Assembly (NCBI RefSeq): GCF_027744825.2
Contig: NC_071347.1
Coordinates: forward strand, 17,781,001 to 17,845,000
Reading direction: 5' to 3'
Origin: Synchiropus splendidus
Taxonomy: Eukaryota > Chordata > Actinopteri > Syngnathiformes > Callionymidae
Length of the DNA: 64,000 bases
The notes under the pieces are model-generated. The model saw nothing but the letters and a program-made list of their open reading frames with translations, made no database searches and was not told where the DNA came from. The position numbers were made by a program, and so were the translations under genes. Positions 23,962-36,600 of this stretch are shown here, one piece after another (within the stretch, counting starts at the first letter, position 1; each line of letters begins with the position of its first letter).

Positions 23962-26900
23962 AAAGGTGTGTGTCCTGCTTTTCCATGGTCTAGACGGCAG
24001 TGACACACTTAGCTGCCAGCGCAGGTATTATTCCCACTGCCTTATTAACCTGCGTGACCTCCCTGACCCCACTTCACCATTGTCTCGCTCCTCGATGAGC
24101 TGAACATACAGTAACACTTCATCAGGGAAAGGCTATTCATTTTCTTGAAGGTTTATGTGGGAAATATAAGCGACAAGACACAACTGCCAGATAATACAAA
24201 TGATAAAAATATAGATCTTCGACAGTATAAACATATAGTAGGATTTTGTATTTGACAATGTAGAAAAATTCACTTGGAAACTATAATACTAACTATATAC
24301 TATATATTTTTAGGTTAATAATAATTTAAAGTACTTAGGACGAACAGAGAAGATTTTCCACACAATTTGACACATTGCAAAAGTAGAAAGAAAGTCACCT
24401 TGTTGTAGGTTAGCAACTAATAAATGAAATCTGACTACGAACCAAAACTATTAATGGTGTATACTTAGCTCTTTTGTTCCTACTCTTGTGTGGGATTTAA
24501 AAAATATATTTTTGTCCAGGGATGCAACATGTTAGTTGAACAGGTCCGTCAGGACCTGAAATGGGCTTTCATGACAACATTGAAGTGCCTTGGAATTCAT
24601 CGAAAGTCGTTGTCACGTCATGTTTTCGACTACTGTGAAGCCAAAAAGGCCCATGAGAGTGATGATAAGAGCGTGTGACTGATTCCCTCCTGGTCATCAG
24701 TGTGAGAGCTGTGATGAATTCCCCTCACATTTAGACCGACAGCTCCAAAGATGCAATATTCATCACTTCCCTTCTCGCTTAGTTGTTGTGGTGTCTTCCC
24801 TCTCTGTTTGCCGTCCGTTTACGATGCCTGCGCGATTATGTATCTGTGTGTCAAACCCTCATCATCCTCCACACGCTCCAGGACGGACAGCAGCGGAGGC
24901 CCGGTCCGCTCGTATGGATCGGATCCACCGTAATCTACTGTAAGACACTATCTCTGAAAGGCTTAGAAAACGCCGACTCAGCCTTTATTCGCACTTCTAC
25001 AAACACTAACACAGGGGACGGGGGGGATTCCAGGGGATGGCAGTGAATAGTTTCAGGTCACCAGTTTAGTTTCCAGTAGCAGGATGCTGCGTCAGCAAGA
25101 GCAGCAGTGAGAATGTGATCAGAGGAGCTTTCGGTGTCCTTAACTTCAATGTCGCTGCTGAGTCCGTTCCGTGACTTGCAAGTGTAAACATTTATGAATG
25201 TCCAAACTGGCATTCTTACAGCCCGCTAATGTATGTTCCTGCATGTGTGGTGCCGTTATGAATACAGATGCCCAACATGTTTAAACATCTCAAGGCACAA
25301 CCAGAGCTGATTCTCATTCATATGATATTTTGGACTGATTTAAGGAGGTGCCGCAGAGTACTTACTTGAATTCCAAACAAAGTAGTTTGTTCATTCACAC
25401 GTCATTCTGGACGTTTTGGGTTGTAGGGCTGAGTTTACCCGCTCGAGCTTTTCCTCAGCAGCCGTCTTGTCTGGCTCTCACTTGGCCTCAGTTCATGTCT
25501 GATGGCGCTGAATTATTATTATTAACAGACTTTAACATTTTTTCTCTCATCTCTTGACAAACTTATATTTAATCTAGGTTACCACCATAAATATTTTTTG
25601 AATATTAACATTTTTAATATTGTTTTAATTCCAGTTCAGAAGTGAAAGTTATTTTCCCTGTGACTTTTATCAGTTGTTTTTGATTCATTACTGACAAAAA
25701 TACGTCATCAATGCAATGACAGATTAATCCTGTATAAACTCATATAAACAATATTATTCAGGGAGCATCACATTAAATGTCACATCAAGTCATAACCAAA
25801 ACATCAACGATGATGACTGCTGCATGCACTGATGGATTGACTGTTAAAGTTTAAAAAAACATTCACCCTGATTTTTAACTTTTACTTAAACTGAATCATT
25901 CTGGTCAGGTGTCAAATATTAAAATTTATTCATTACGATTAATTTACATTCAAGCCTCCAGTTTTCTCGTTTTTTTTTGGCTCAAATCTCTGCTATTTTA
26001 TTTCATTTATATTATTAGTGATGAACCAACAATATGTTTTTCCCATTAAACCAGTTTCAAGAGGCTCTGGGTTCTTTCTTCATTGTTTTAATATCTAGTA
26101 CTGACTTATAGTTCCAGTCGGTCTGTGCATCATAATTGAAAACTAAGACTAAAATGTAGCACTCTCTTGAGTCATGAATGACTTAAGTTTCGTGCTGTAT
26201 GAAAAATTCAGTCGTGTGTTCGGCCCCAGTGCTGAACTGTCGTATCATTGCAGCATAAATCTCTGAATCAGATTTCATTTACAGTAGCTTGAAATCTGCA
26301 ACATGAATTCACATTCCACCACGGCCAGACGTGATTGTTACAATCCAAATTTACCTGTTTGAAAGAGAAAAAAAAATCCAAATCAGAGGAATAAATGTTC
26401 ACCAGCTCCTCTTGTCTTTGTGGTGCAGCAGTCAGAATCAAAGATGAATATTCATTCAGTCAGAGGAGAGATGTCTGGAGGGCTCATTCTTTATCGTTCA
26501 CCCTCTATCACAGACTCCTGCTTTTCTCCTCACATCTAATACTTCAAGGGCCGCGGTTAATTTAAGATCTACTATAAATGATTAATTCAATATTTATGAA
26601 TATTTTAAACTTCCTTTTAAATGACTTTGTATCTGTTTAGTTGAACATCATCCCGGATTTATTTTATGTATAAACTCTCGAAGAGACAAAACTGTTAGCA
26701 TTGCTGTGTTCTTTCATCCTGCGAGATATTCATGTGTTGTCCTTTGAAGTGCTCCACAATTAAATCAATGTTGTTTTTTGCCATCATCTTGCAGAGGATG
26801 CAATGTATGAATGTGTGTCTGTGTGCATAAATTATTCCCTTATATGTCTATGTGCGCTTGCATCCATGTGTGCATCTGTGTGTGCGCTCTGCTTGTGAAG

Positions 26901-27169
26901 GTGTTAAGAGATAAGAGTAGAGGAAAGTCTCCTTTCTTCCTCTTTCAGGACCATTACCTTTCATTCCAATCACGGAGAAGAGCCCAGGGGAAGGGAGAGC
27001 CTCGGGGGTGGGGGGGGCGAGCAGGAGGGGGGCGCTTCTGTGTCCTGTATGCAGCAGGAACAGGCGCTGGAGGTTAGGAGACAAGTATCATTGTGATTTA
27101 ACTTGTGGTGCAGTGCTCAGTTTTTAGTCCTCATTTGAGAAAGACTGTGGCTTGTTTGCCAATAAATGT

Positions 27170-27420
27170 GTGGAGCTTCTTCAAGGCACTCTGGTTTCCT
27201 CCCGCAGCCCAAAATGCATATAGCTTAAGCAGTGACTTGCAATATCTCACAGTAGATGTGAGTGCGTTTTGAGCTGTCAGTCCATGTGCCCTGTGATGGT
27301 GATGACTGGGGGCCTCACAAGGGGGCCCCTACCTTGTCTCCCACTGGCCTTTTCTCCCTGCTACCCTGGTAGGCTGGGACCAACTGGTGGTGGAAACGCA
27401 ATGTATTTCACACCGGCTGA
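27170..27420 (+). mobile_element. L2/SINE-like 3' tail copy, best preserved in window
   Basis: Follows the order of the widespread fish L2-type tail: 'ggtttcctcccgcagcccaa', 'atgcatatagctt', 'gcagtgacttgcaat', 'agatgtgagtgcg', 'gccctgtgatggtgatgact' and 'ctaccctggtaggctgggac'. It is diverged but collinear over about 250 bp. It is followed at once by an (AT)n run, which may have grown from the element's simple tail. Confidence 0.65.
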
Positions 27421-27430
27421 TTGCCATTTA

Positions 27431-27432
<2 letters not shown>

Positions 27433-27471
<39 letters not shown>
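27433..27471. repeat. (TA)n microsatellite
   Basis: Pure TA run of about 19 units directly downstream of the L2-like tail. Confidence 0.95.
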
Positions 27472-27474
<3 letters not shown>

Positions 27475-29668
27475 GACAAAATCTCAAACAGTCCGAAGCA
27501 GATTTTAAACTCTGGCAGTAAAAAAATCCTTTCATACTCCAGATCCCACAATGCACTGCAACATCCAAATGTTTAATTGTATCCCCAATTAAACCTGATT
27601 CTTATGAACATTATGTGACTTTATTTTTATAGCTTTAGTCGGTGAGCTTCGAAACTCCCTGTCCTTGTTGCTCTTTCTCACGATCAGTCCTCCCATTTCC
27701 TCTCCGACAGATGAACTAAAACCCGAAGGATCAATATCTTATTAACGGAATTATTTCACAATCCCAGTTCTCTAAATGCCGTGATGAGATAATGACAAGC
27801 CGATGACATAAGGCAGCGAGCAGCGTCCACGCTGGGTATTATTCTTCCTGGCCTCTAAATTTAGACTGTGTGGTCGATCTCAGAGAGGCCGATCGTCCTG
27901 AATAATCGATCAGAAAGCAATACATCTTGTGTGAGGAACATATTGATCTCCACCTTTTCCCATCTTTGTGATTATCTGCGCCACAGATGGATTACTAATG
28001 TCTGAGGAGCGATGGAATGATAAAGGAATCTTAGCTTTTTTGTCCTCCTTCAACATTTCAAGTTAAAAGTATCACCACAACACAATTCAACATTGGATTC
28101 TCCAGGTGGTTCTCAGTTCATTTGTCGTCTCTTCAGCGACCAGTGTTTACATTTTCAGATGAAAGCATCTGCTAAAGGACATGTAGCAGTCAGTGGTCTT
28201 TAAAAAACTGAAGGCTAATATTAGTGTGAGGCTTCTCAACAAAGATGTCGTCCCAGTCCCTGGATGTGATGGGTCACATCATGTCATTGACTTCAGTGAG
28301 GAGCCTGCGTGTGCATGTGTGCTGGTGTGTTCAGGAAGCTCGGGATATCATGTAAGAGTGACACCATGATGTGTGACTGTGGGTCCATGAGGTGACAACA
28401 CTGAAGGCTGATTTACTAAAAGGACAGGAGCATCAGAGTAGAACCTGACCACACATCCTTCACTCTGTCAGGCAGATAAAAACCTGCTGGCTCCATCTCT
28501 GCGAGGGAGAGAAAGAGAGATACCCTCATCTGTCCATTTTTAGGACACGGCTTCGCTGCCTTTGTTTGCCTTTATCTCCATGTCATCATGTCTCTGCCCC
28601 TCAAACCCAGTCAAACATGTCAGATTTGGCCTTGAGGAGGACAATGCCTCTTCTCCAAGTGTGTTCGCTCTACCTGTGGATCCCCCTCCGTCGATCCTCC
28701 CGCTGCGCTCATCCTGAATGTAAAGTTGTGTGTGTTATCAATACGTCCTTGTGCTTCAAGTATTCCAATCGATAGCCATATGATTATCCATGTAGGGGAT
28801 GTATAAATGATTTAAAACAGGGCGAGGGTGACGGATGTTTGCTTTTCACATTGAAGTTACTGTCAATAATTAATGCATGTGATTAATCTGTCAACAACTT
28901 CACACGTGGGGAAGGATGAGAAGGGTGTGGTGTGTGTGAAGGTGCGCGCGCACGTGTGTGTGTGCGCGTGTGGCTCGGCGGGTGAGAGAATGCAGCGGCG
29001 CAATATTATGACAGTCATTTAAATGTGAAGCTTTGACACTGTTTAATTTGAGGCTGTCCGTCTCGGTCAATAACCAGGAGGGCGGACGCTCGCCGCACAT
29101 ATCAATTCACCGGCACCGTCAATAAAGACGACTGGAACAAGTCTGGACCTGCGTCTGATGTTTTCAGGTCATACACGCACAACAGTGGCAAAGAGAGTTG
29201 AGGCAAGACTCAAGACGGAGCTCAAACTTAGGGCGCGGTGTCACGTGCAGATTCACCTGGCAATTGTTTGTAGTGTAATGTGCCTGCTGTTGTGATGGAA
29301 AAGGTGAGGAACTTTGGTTCATGGTGGAAAGTTGGAGTCGGCTTTTGGTCGATACCTTTTGGTCACCTCAAACTGGGAGCCACTCGCCAGCCGGATTCTG
29401 TCTCTCAGTGTTGGTGGTGTTCAACAGTTACTCCATCACTACTACAGAATGAAATATGTTGTGTTTTAATATGTTTACTTCAGCCACCTGTGGATGCTCC
29501 TGAAACGTGACCTGGGTATGACCATACTGATGTGTTGGAGTTTCTGTAGTCTCCATGTGGTCATGTCAGTTTTGTTTTGGTGCTCTGCTTTCCTCCCCCA
29601 ATCCCTCAATGTCAGTCTGTTGGTGTCAATATGTATGTGTGTGTTTGTGTGCGAACTTATATGGCAGT
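27472..29668. other. Intronic stretch with candidate regulatory islands
   Basis: 27700-28060 and 28975-29150 are repeat-free and balanced, with 'aataatcgatcagaaagc' and 'gtcatttaaatgtgaagc' motifs. 28920-28972 is a mixed TG/CG alternating tract with potential for Z-DNA. No gene recognised. Confidence 0.4.
28920..28972. repeat. Alternating purine-pyrimidine tract (TG/CG)
   Basis: 'gtgtgtgaaggtgcgcgcgc' followed by 'acgtgtgtgtgtgcgcgtgt' is a near-continuous alternating tract including CGCGCGC. Confidence 0.7.
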
Positions 29669-29768
29669 ACCTTTGGGGACCAATTGTTGGAAACACACCT
29701 CCTTGTGGGAACCTTGTGCTAGTCCCCACAAGTTTAAGCCCCAGTTTGAGGATTCAACCTTCAAAATA
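29669..29768 (+). mobile_element. GGGGACC-type dispersed repeat, left half (split)
   Basis: 'ctttggggaccaattgttgg' and 'gtgctagtccccacaag' are the terminal motifs of a common fish repeat that starts 'TTGTGGGGACC'. The copy stops at 29768 and resumes at 30427, being split by the Tigger-like element. Two other copies occur at 57.4 and 61.9 kb in the opposite orientation. Confidence 0.6.
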
Positions 29769-30426
29769 CAGTCGTACCTCGGTTTTCGAACATCCCGGAC
29801 TTTGAACAAATCGGAGTTTGAACAAAAATTTCGCGATTTTTTTGCTTCTGATTTCAAACGAAAATCCAGAATTTGAACGCCCCAAAAAAAGCCACGGACC
29901 GACCAGCTGACCCACGAGGTGCTTTGTTATTGTGTATAACGCAGCCTCTGTATGCAGACGTGTCCCGTTAGCTACATTTACTGACTGTTTTTTCTTCATA
30001 ATGAGGTGTAACAGGGGAGGTGCTCGCTCTCAACACTCCAGGGTTTGATGTCCTGTTGTGGGCTGGAGCTGGGACAGGGATGAGGCGAGTCTGGGACAGA
30101 GCGTGACTTGGTTTATGACTTTGTCACAGCCAAACTGCACAGAAGCGCACATTCAGAGCTGGACACGCACCGGGCACCTCTTCCCTTCTGGAGAGACGTC
30201 ACTCACTCGGCAACCCCTCCCACATGCAGCGGCCACACACATAGAGGAACAGCGCACCTGCAGCAGACACTCTACATTCACTCCTACAAAAGACTATTTT
30301 AAGTCTTGGAACCCATTCTTTCTTTTTCCATTCATTGTAATGGGAAAAATCCATTCAGATTTCCAACAAATCGGTTCTCGAATGGCTTTCTGGAACGGAT
30401 TGTGGTCGAGAACCGAGGTCCCACTG
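29769..30426. mobile_element. Tigger-like (TcMar) non-autonomous element, 658 bp
   Basis: The left end cagtcgtacctcggttttcg and the reversed right end cagtgggacctcggttctcg match at 19 of 23 positions over the inverted repeat. TA flanks both sides (29767-29768 and 30427-30428), as expected for Tc1/mariner-pogo insertion. The terminus resembles Tigger ends. The interior ORFs encode nothing I recognise and no transposase catalytic triad is visible. Confidence 0.75.
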
Positions 30427-30527
30427 TAATTGAATTTGAGTTTGGTTTAGGTCCAGATTAAGGTTAGCCATTTAGGGTGAGAGGCTGGGGAAAGCATTGA
30501 ATGAATGAAATGAAATGTCTCCACAAA
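30427..30527 (+). mobile_element. GGGGACC-type dispersed repeat, right half (split)
   Basis: 'gtttggtttaggtccagatt', 'aaggttagccatttagggt', 'gaggctggggaaagcattga' and a terminal 'tgtctccaca' are the reverse complement of the family core seen at 57470-57510 and 61958-62000. It continues the left half that stops at 29768. Confidence 0.6.
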
Positions 30528-30539
30528 AAAAACACATAA

Positions 30540-30612
30540 AAACATGTGTTTTTGATGGACTGGTGACCTGCATCTCGCCCCAACTAGCTGGGAGTCCAAC
30601 GATTGAAACCAA
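30540..30612 (+). mobile_element. L2/SINE-like tail remnant
   Basis: 'gatggactggtgacctgcat', 'ctcgccccaactagctggga' correspond to a short central piece of the fish L2-type tail. Confidence 0.5.
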
Positions 30613-31269
30613 AATAGACACTGAAACTTTCCATGGAACAGTGTATTTGTTGTGTGCATCCAAAATCGACTCAACAACTAACCCACTAACTACTTCTCTA
30701 TTTCCACTTCCTTTCTTCTCCAACTTAGCAAAGTCAAAGAGTAAAATCAGAGAAACGATTCAAGGAGTCTGTGCCCCCCATTTCTATATCCTCTTTCTCA
30801 CATATAGTGTGTGTGTGTGTGTGGAGCAGAAGCCTATCTGGCCTGCTATCATTTCCTGAATGACCTCTGCTTTCAGTATATGATGGATTGTATTGCGCTC
30901 ATAGACATTAATTTTCCTGAACCAGGCAAAAAGAAGGTTTACTCACAGGAAGAGCATATTGGTACAAGGGTAATTCCATAAACCAACAACTAAGACGCAT
31001 CAGAGAGTCGGTGCTATCATCCGCCAACACTCCTCCCTCCTTCCTCTCATTTTTTCATGCTTTCACTTTGTCTTCCGTCTCAGAGGGACAATCAGGTGTA
31101 TTTGCTTGTCTCAGTAGTTAGAGTATTTACATGCCTTCTCCTGTGAGACGTGTCTGAGTGTGTGTGTGTGGTGTTCAGGTAGAGTGCAGCTGCTGTCTCG
31201 GTGGTGCTGTCTTCTCATTAAGGCAGGTAATGAGCTCAGTCACATGCACCTCTGCAGGTCACCCCACCA

Positions 31270-31307
31270 GAGAGAGAGAGCCGCGGAGAGAGAGAGAGAG
31301 AGAGAGG
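31270..31307. repeat. (GA)n microsatellite
   Basis: Two GA runs separated by CCGCGG. Confidence 0.85.
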
Positions 31308-32555
31308 ATTAGAAACAACGGGGAAGAGAAAGTGATACCGTGTGAGTGAGGGAATAGAGGGGACGTCTTAATCGTGTCACCTGCCCGCCCTTTCACGAAA
31401 CCGCCGCACCTTCAGGTTGCTCCCGTGTATATCTGAGAAGAAGTGAGGGGGCATGGCGCCGCAAGGGTTAAAGCCGAGCGTGGAACGCGGTGGAGAAATG
31501 GTAGAGTGGGAAAAAGAAGGAGGAGTGTTCCTTCCCGGGAGTGAGGAGGCTGTCTTGTCGAGCAGTTCATCATTGTGTCCCCGGTGACTGTGTCTGTGGC
31601 CGGGCCCCGCTGTAGCTATAATAAGACATAAATAAGGAACAAGACTGCCTTATCTACGCTGTGGCCCCCATCTTTCTCCCGCTACTCCCCCTTTCTCTCC
31701 TGCAGCAGCAGATGTTGTTCTTTTAAAAAGCGTTTTTCTACCATGTTAACATTCCCTGTGTTTGATGACCCTGGGCTGATGAGCCAAAAACACACACTTA
31801 TGTTCACTTCTCAACAGCGTGACACACGCAGGAGGAGTAAAGTTGCATCGGTTCATCTCTGGAGTCTTAGTACTGTAGATTAGACAGTGTAAAGACGGGC
31901 ATGCTGTCCAGGGTGTCCCTTAGCTCAGGCGTCCTTCTCTTGCTTAGATTATACTGAAGACACTTTGCTATAAACAGATAAATATATTCCTCTGAATTTG
32001 TTGTGAAGTGGCTCTTTTAAAACAACAATTTCACTTGTGACAAACATAAGTCATTTATGTGTAGTTTATGTGTAAGGAAGGGGCTGCTGTCCAGGCTTGA
32101 AGAGTGTAGTGTGAATGTCCCAAAAGTACGGTGTCACCAAGTCAAATTTTATTGCTTATGTGGCAATTCTTCACATGAAAAGCCTTTTTGGTTTTCCTTC
32201 ACAAATGGAACGCAATTTTGGTGCAATAGGATCAATTAAATTGCCAGATTTTTATTGGTTCTCCGCAGAATTTAGCTACAAATATTTTTGGTCACATCAG
32301 ATAAAGTGCTGTAAAATGGATATTTAGATTTTCTTAATTTTCAAAGCATTCTAAATCTTTTTTTATATTTGTTTTTAAATATTTGCATTGTGCGGAAACA
32401 ATTTGCTTCCTTATTGTTGACCGAAAATGTAGTTTTCTGTATAATTGGTTTGCTTTTTGGCCTTTGAAATGTTCAGTGAGACAGCGGGTGGTACTAGCCG
32501 AACTTGCTCACGTATGACACAAAAACTAGGAGGAAGATATTGATCCTCCTACTGC

Positions 32556-32570
32556 AGCGCCACCTAGTGG
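32556..32570 (-). promoter_or_regulatory. CTCF-like motif
   Basis: The minus strand reads CCACTAGGTGGCGCT, a full match to the CTCF core consensus. It faces opposite to the sites at 58.7 and 58.9 kb. Occupancy is not demonstrated. Confidence 0.55.
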
Positions 32571-33586
32571 GACTTCTCTTTCAATAGATTCCTTAAACGC
32601 CGATGACTACACAAGTAAATAATGCTTCACCTTCACTGAATGTTTGGGAAAAAAACTCAAAGCAAAACTCTTATTTCTCAATACAGCCATCTCTTTCCGG
32701 TTCTACATTTTTATCTTTATTTTATTGCAGGATTAGACAAAGTTGGGACTAGATTGCTGAATTTAGTTTTTACTTCATGGTTCTGAATGGTTTATAATGA
32801 GCTAAATAAACAAACTCAAAGACATTATACTTCATACATTATACAGTCTTTGTCACACGTTTGTTTTTTCTGCCATTTGCTCTTTGCGTTTGGGCTTGTT
32901 CCTTCAGCATTTATGAAATGCAAGTTAACATGTCTTCTGCTTTCTTGATCATAAAAGTGACATTTGATACTGTACGTTGAAAGATTTTAATTTAGTTGAC
33001 ATTTTTCTTGCGTTGCATTGAGCATGGCGAGGCATCGATCACCTCAGAGCCTGGACTGACCCCAGAATGTGGCTTGAAAAAGGTGCAGCTGCTGTGGTGA
33101 CCAATAGAGGAGCCATATTTGCTGGATGTGTGAGAACAAGCCTGTGATCGTATGAAGCGGCTGCGAAAGAGGGGATACGATAGCCCTAGAGATGGTGGGG
33201 TTTTGCTTCTTCCTGCATCATTACCCCGACTCCAGACGAAGCCCACTTATGTCTCAATCTCCCCTCACTCACTCATCCACACAAATAAAGTGGTACTCCA
33301 AGTGTCAGCAGAGACTGAGGGAGTCCTGCACTTGGGAGAAGAAGAGGAAATACGAGAGGGCGGATGCTGAAGAAGGAGGATGGAGAATAGATTTATGAAA
33401 TGAAGCATTGGAAACAGCACTATCTGCCTGCTGTGAGAAACACCTTTCATAAATCACCACACAGTCGCAGAAAATAGAGCATTTGGTAGCATGTTTGTGT
33501 GTGTGCAGAGGAAGAATGATAGAGCAGGAGGATCTTTTATTCCTGTCACTGGAGTTGGAAGGTTGTGTTGCAGGTAGTGTATATAC

Positions 33587-33609
33587 GTGTGTGTGTGTGT
33601 TTTTTTTTA
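33587..33609. repeat. (GT)n followed by poly-T
   Basis: GT run of about eight units passing into nine or so T. Confidence 0.85.
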
Positions 33610-36600
33610 GATGCTGCCCTCCCACAGGGTATGTTTACAGAAAGCGTGATATAAAGAGAGACAGATAGTGTAAGAGAACGAAAACCAAAAAAGAAAAGGG
33701 AGAGTGGAGAGGAGCAGCTCAGGGGGAATCTCTGTCTGGCTCAGAGACGAAGTAAAGCAGCGACAGAAAAGAGTCGCAGGAACAGTTTTTCCTCAGGTGA
33801 GTTGTTGTGTAAGTGAGCGCTGATCTGCCCTGATGCTGTCGCTGTGAAGAACACCAGGTCGACCGCCCTGAGAATACAAACACCCCCGGACACACCGAGG
33901 CGGCCTGCTTCCACGGCGGAGCCCGTGAACTATTCACCCAGCTGTTGAAGACATTGAGCCCTTATTAAGTGTCTTTGCCAAGCGAAGAAAGGCCACGGAT
34001 GTAATTTGCCAGTCACACGCTGGTTCTGCATTCGGTCTCTTTAACACATGGAGTGGCCATCTAGCATCCTTAAGCACTCAGAATGAGACAATTAGCACTC
34101 GCAGACAAGGCCAGAGCAGTCAATAGACGAAGGACGCAGACGCGGGGAGAGACCATTTAACTGGGGAGTACATTGTGGCGGGGAAAAAAGGGAGAGCGAT
34201 TGAAAGAAAATGCTCTTTGTATGAAAAAGTAAGTGGAGATTATAGATTAGCGGCGTAAGTGTCGGATTATTTAAAACAATTCATTGAAAGGTTTCGGAGC
34301 TAGAGGGCGCATGTGCAAAGCTTTTTATCCTCGCAAGAAGTGAATACTGCTTTACAGACTCATGGGAACCAACATTATTAGTTTTGTAAACACTTTTTCA
34401 CACAACAAAGTGTTCGATATTGTTGAGCTCAAGTGAACTTTTTTGTTTCTTTCTTCTGGCTATAGGCGGTTAAATGCAAACCCTGAACAAGTGATCTCTC
34501 TTCAGTTTTCTGTGGGTTTGTAAATGTTTTTCAAGTAACTTTCTGTTTTCATCACCAAACCCAAATGTGACTTGAGAGAGGAAAGAGTTTGTCGCTTCTG
34601 GTTAGGACTTTTAGAAGTCAAAAAAACTTAAACTTTTACTCCACTTTAATGTATGTCATTTTTAGGGATGGAACTTTATGAGATTAAAAAAGAATAATAG
34701 ATACAAATAAGACTGATTAATAGCGTATAAAATGTACATTTTTCAGTGCATCAATTGCAGATGATAAAATATTCTTGATGAAGGGGAAAATGTGAAATGT
34801 TTATGCTTAAATGTGATCATTCTGATGACAAAAATGTATGAATCAGTTAGCTATGTTATGTTTTTACTCAGTACTACCCCTAATTTTAGAATTGGTTTTC
34901 ACAAACTCTTACTTTTCTCACTTTACTTTTCTCTCGCCTTTATTTTTTAAGTTGAAGTTTGAATCACATCTTACGTTAAATAAATGCAGCATTGTGTTCT
35001 GAACACTTTGTTCCCTAAACAACACTTTGTTCACAGAAAAATTCTCATACAAGTCTGTTATGAAAACAAACTGCAAAAATGTCAGACAATAATCTTAAAA
35101 GATTTTAATAAAAAAATACAGTTTGGTTTTCGTCAGCTGTCAGTTTTGCACGTTTAAGTGAGTGGATTTGGTGCATGCTGCTGAATTAAAGAGACTGATA
35201 TTTAATTGTAGCCCACGGATGGCCTCATTCGTCTTTGGATGATTTTAAGGGGCAGTGGGCTGCGTAACGTGAGTGTGACACGGAGCTGTGTTTTATAAGA
35301 GAGCTGCTATTACACACTGAGATCTATAAAAAAGAGCAAGTCAGCAGGGGGCTCTCCAGAGATTCACTTCCTCCTTGACTGTGTTGTCATGCGCCCTGTT
35401 TTTTCTGTCGCTCAAGTATAAATATTATAAAAGTGACATGAATAAAAGGAAGCTTACAGTATGGTGACATTGGAAGGAGACATTGTTTGTGCTATGGGGT
35501 TTCTTCTGTTGGTCCTTAGTTCTTTTTTTTTTTTTTTTGAGATCGGGGTCCAAGACTTCCTTTGCAGTACTTTGTATTTGTGAATTTTTGTCATGATCTC
35601 ACCAAGTGGCTTTTAGATGCTTTTGCTTTCAACATTTGAGCACAGTGAGTTCAATGTAGTCGTCGTTGTTTGTAGTCAGTTATGTAGTTTGATGTCATTG
35701 TTTATTTTCCATACAATGCCTCTGTAAGTGAAATGTATTACTATTACCACAGCTTAAGTTTAATCTGGTGTTCCATCCGTGAATGATATCAAGGTATTAG
35801 TATTTTTCAACTTTATGTGGATGCTCATTGACAGCTATATTTAGTTACATTTTATCATTCTCCTCTGTTCCAGGTTTATTTTGCTTAAATTTTTTAGCTG
35901 TAGCTCACACATGAAAAGTGCTCCGTCGATCATCATTAAAGTAGTGAACTGTCTTTACTGTCTTTAGTATAATGCATAAATTCGAGGTGATAAGTTGCAG
36001 ACTTTATGGTGCAAGATTGTTGAGGCATCCAACAAACGCCATGGCCATTTTTTCTTCTGTACAAGAATGAATTTCATCCATTGAACCCCCAAATAGAAAC
36101 ATTCACATCCTCTTGTTTTCTAAACGCATCGCTCTGTAGAAAAGAAGATGGATGGAGAATATATGAAAAGAAAACAGTCGATGCTGGGAAGAGATGAAAC
36201 ACTCAAACAGTCGAATCAAGATTAAATGAACGCAGACGCTGGAGGAAAAGATGAGACCAGGGATGATGGGATATGGAGATGCTTTAGAAGAAATGAATTG
36301 AAAGATATATTCAGGATGGGTTTGTTGGTGTTGAGGTCCCAGATGTTGACTCCCTCTGGGTGCAAACATCTGTCACACAGCGTAACAACGCACTTGCTTT
36401 GTTCTGTAATGTCTCTGCAGCTGCTCCATTTGTGTACTCCCAGGTTAACACGCTTTTAAGATGGCTCAGTGTATGAGGGCATTTGCTGGTTTGGCTGCAC
36501 GCTCTCACTCAGTAAAAGCCGTAACACTACTTGTATACTTGTAGTATCAGCTAGTTCTAAATCATTAGTATGGTATCACGGTATGACGGTATAGTGGGTC

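Larger units (their letters stand above)
21839..27169. other. Intronic stretch, microsatellites and candidate regulatory islands
   Basis: No gene recognised. CA run 22321-22342 and TG run 23940-23961. AT-rich zones lie at 24180-24500 and 25560-26660. 22530-22930 is a balanced tract ('gcgatcaatagaattccat', 'cggctgagagctttcagcc') and a possible conserved element. A weaker CTCF-like site (ttctaggtggcgctt, + strand) lies at 23061-23075. 27001-27040 is G-rich. Confidence 0.4.
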
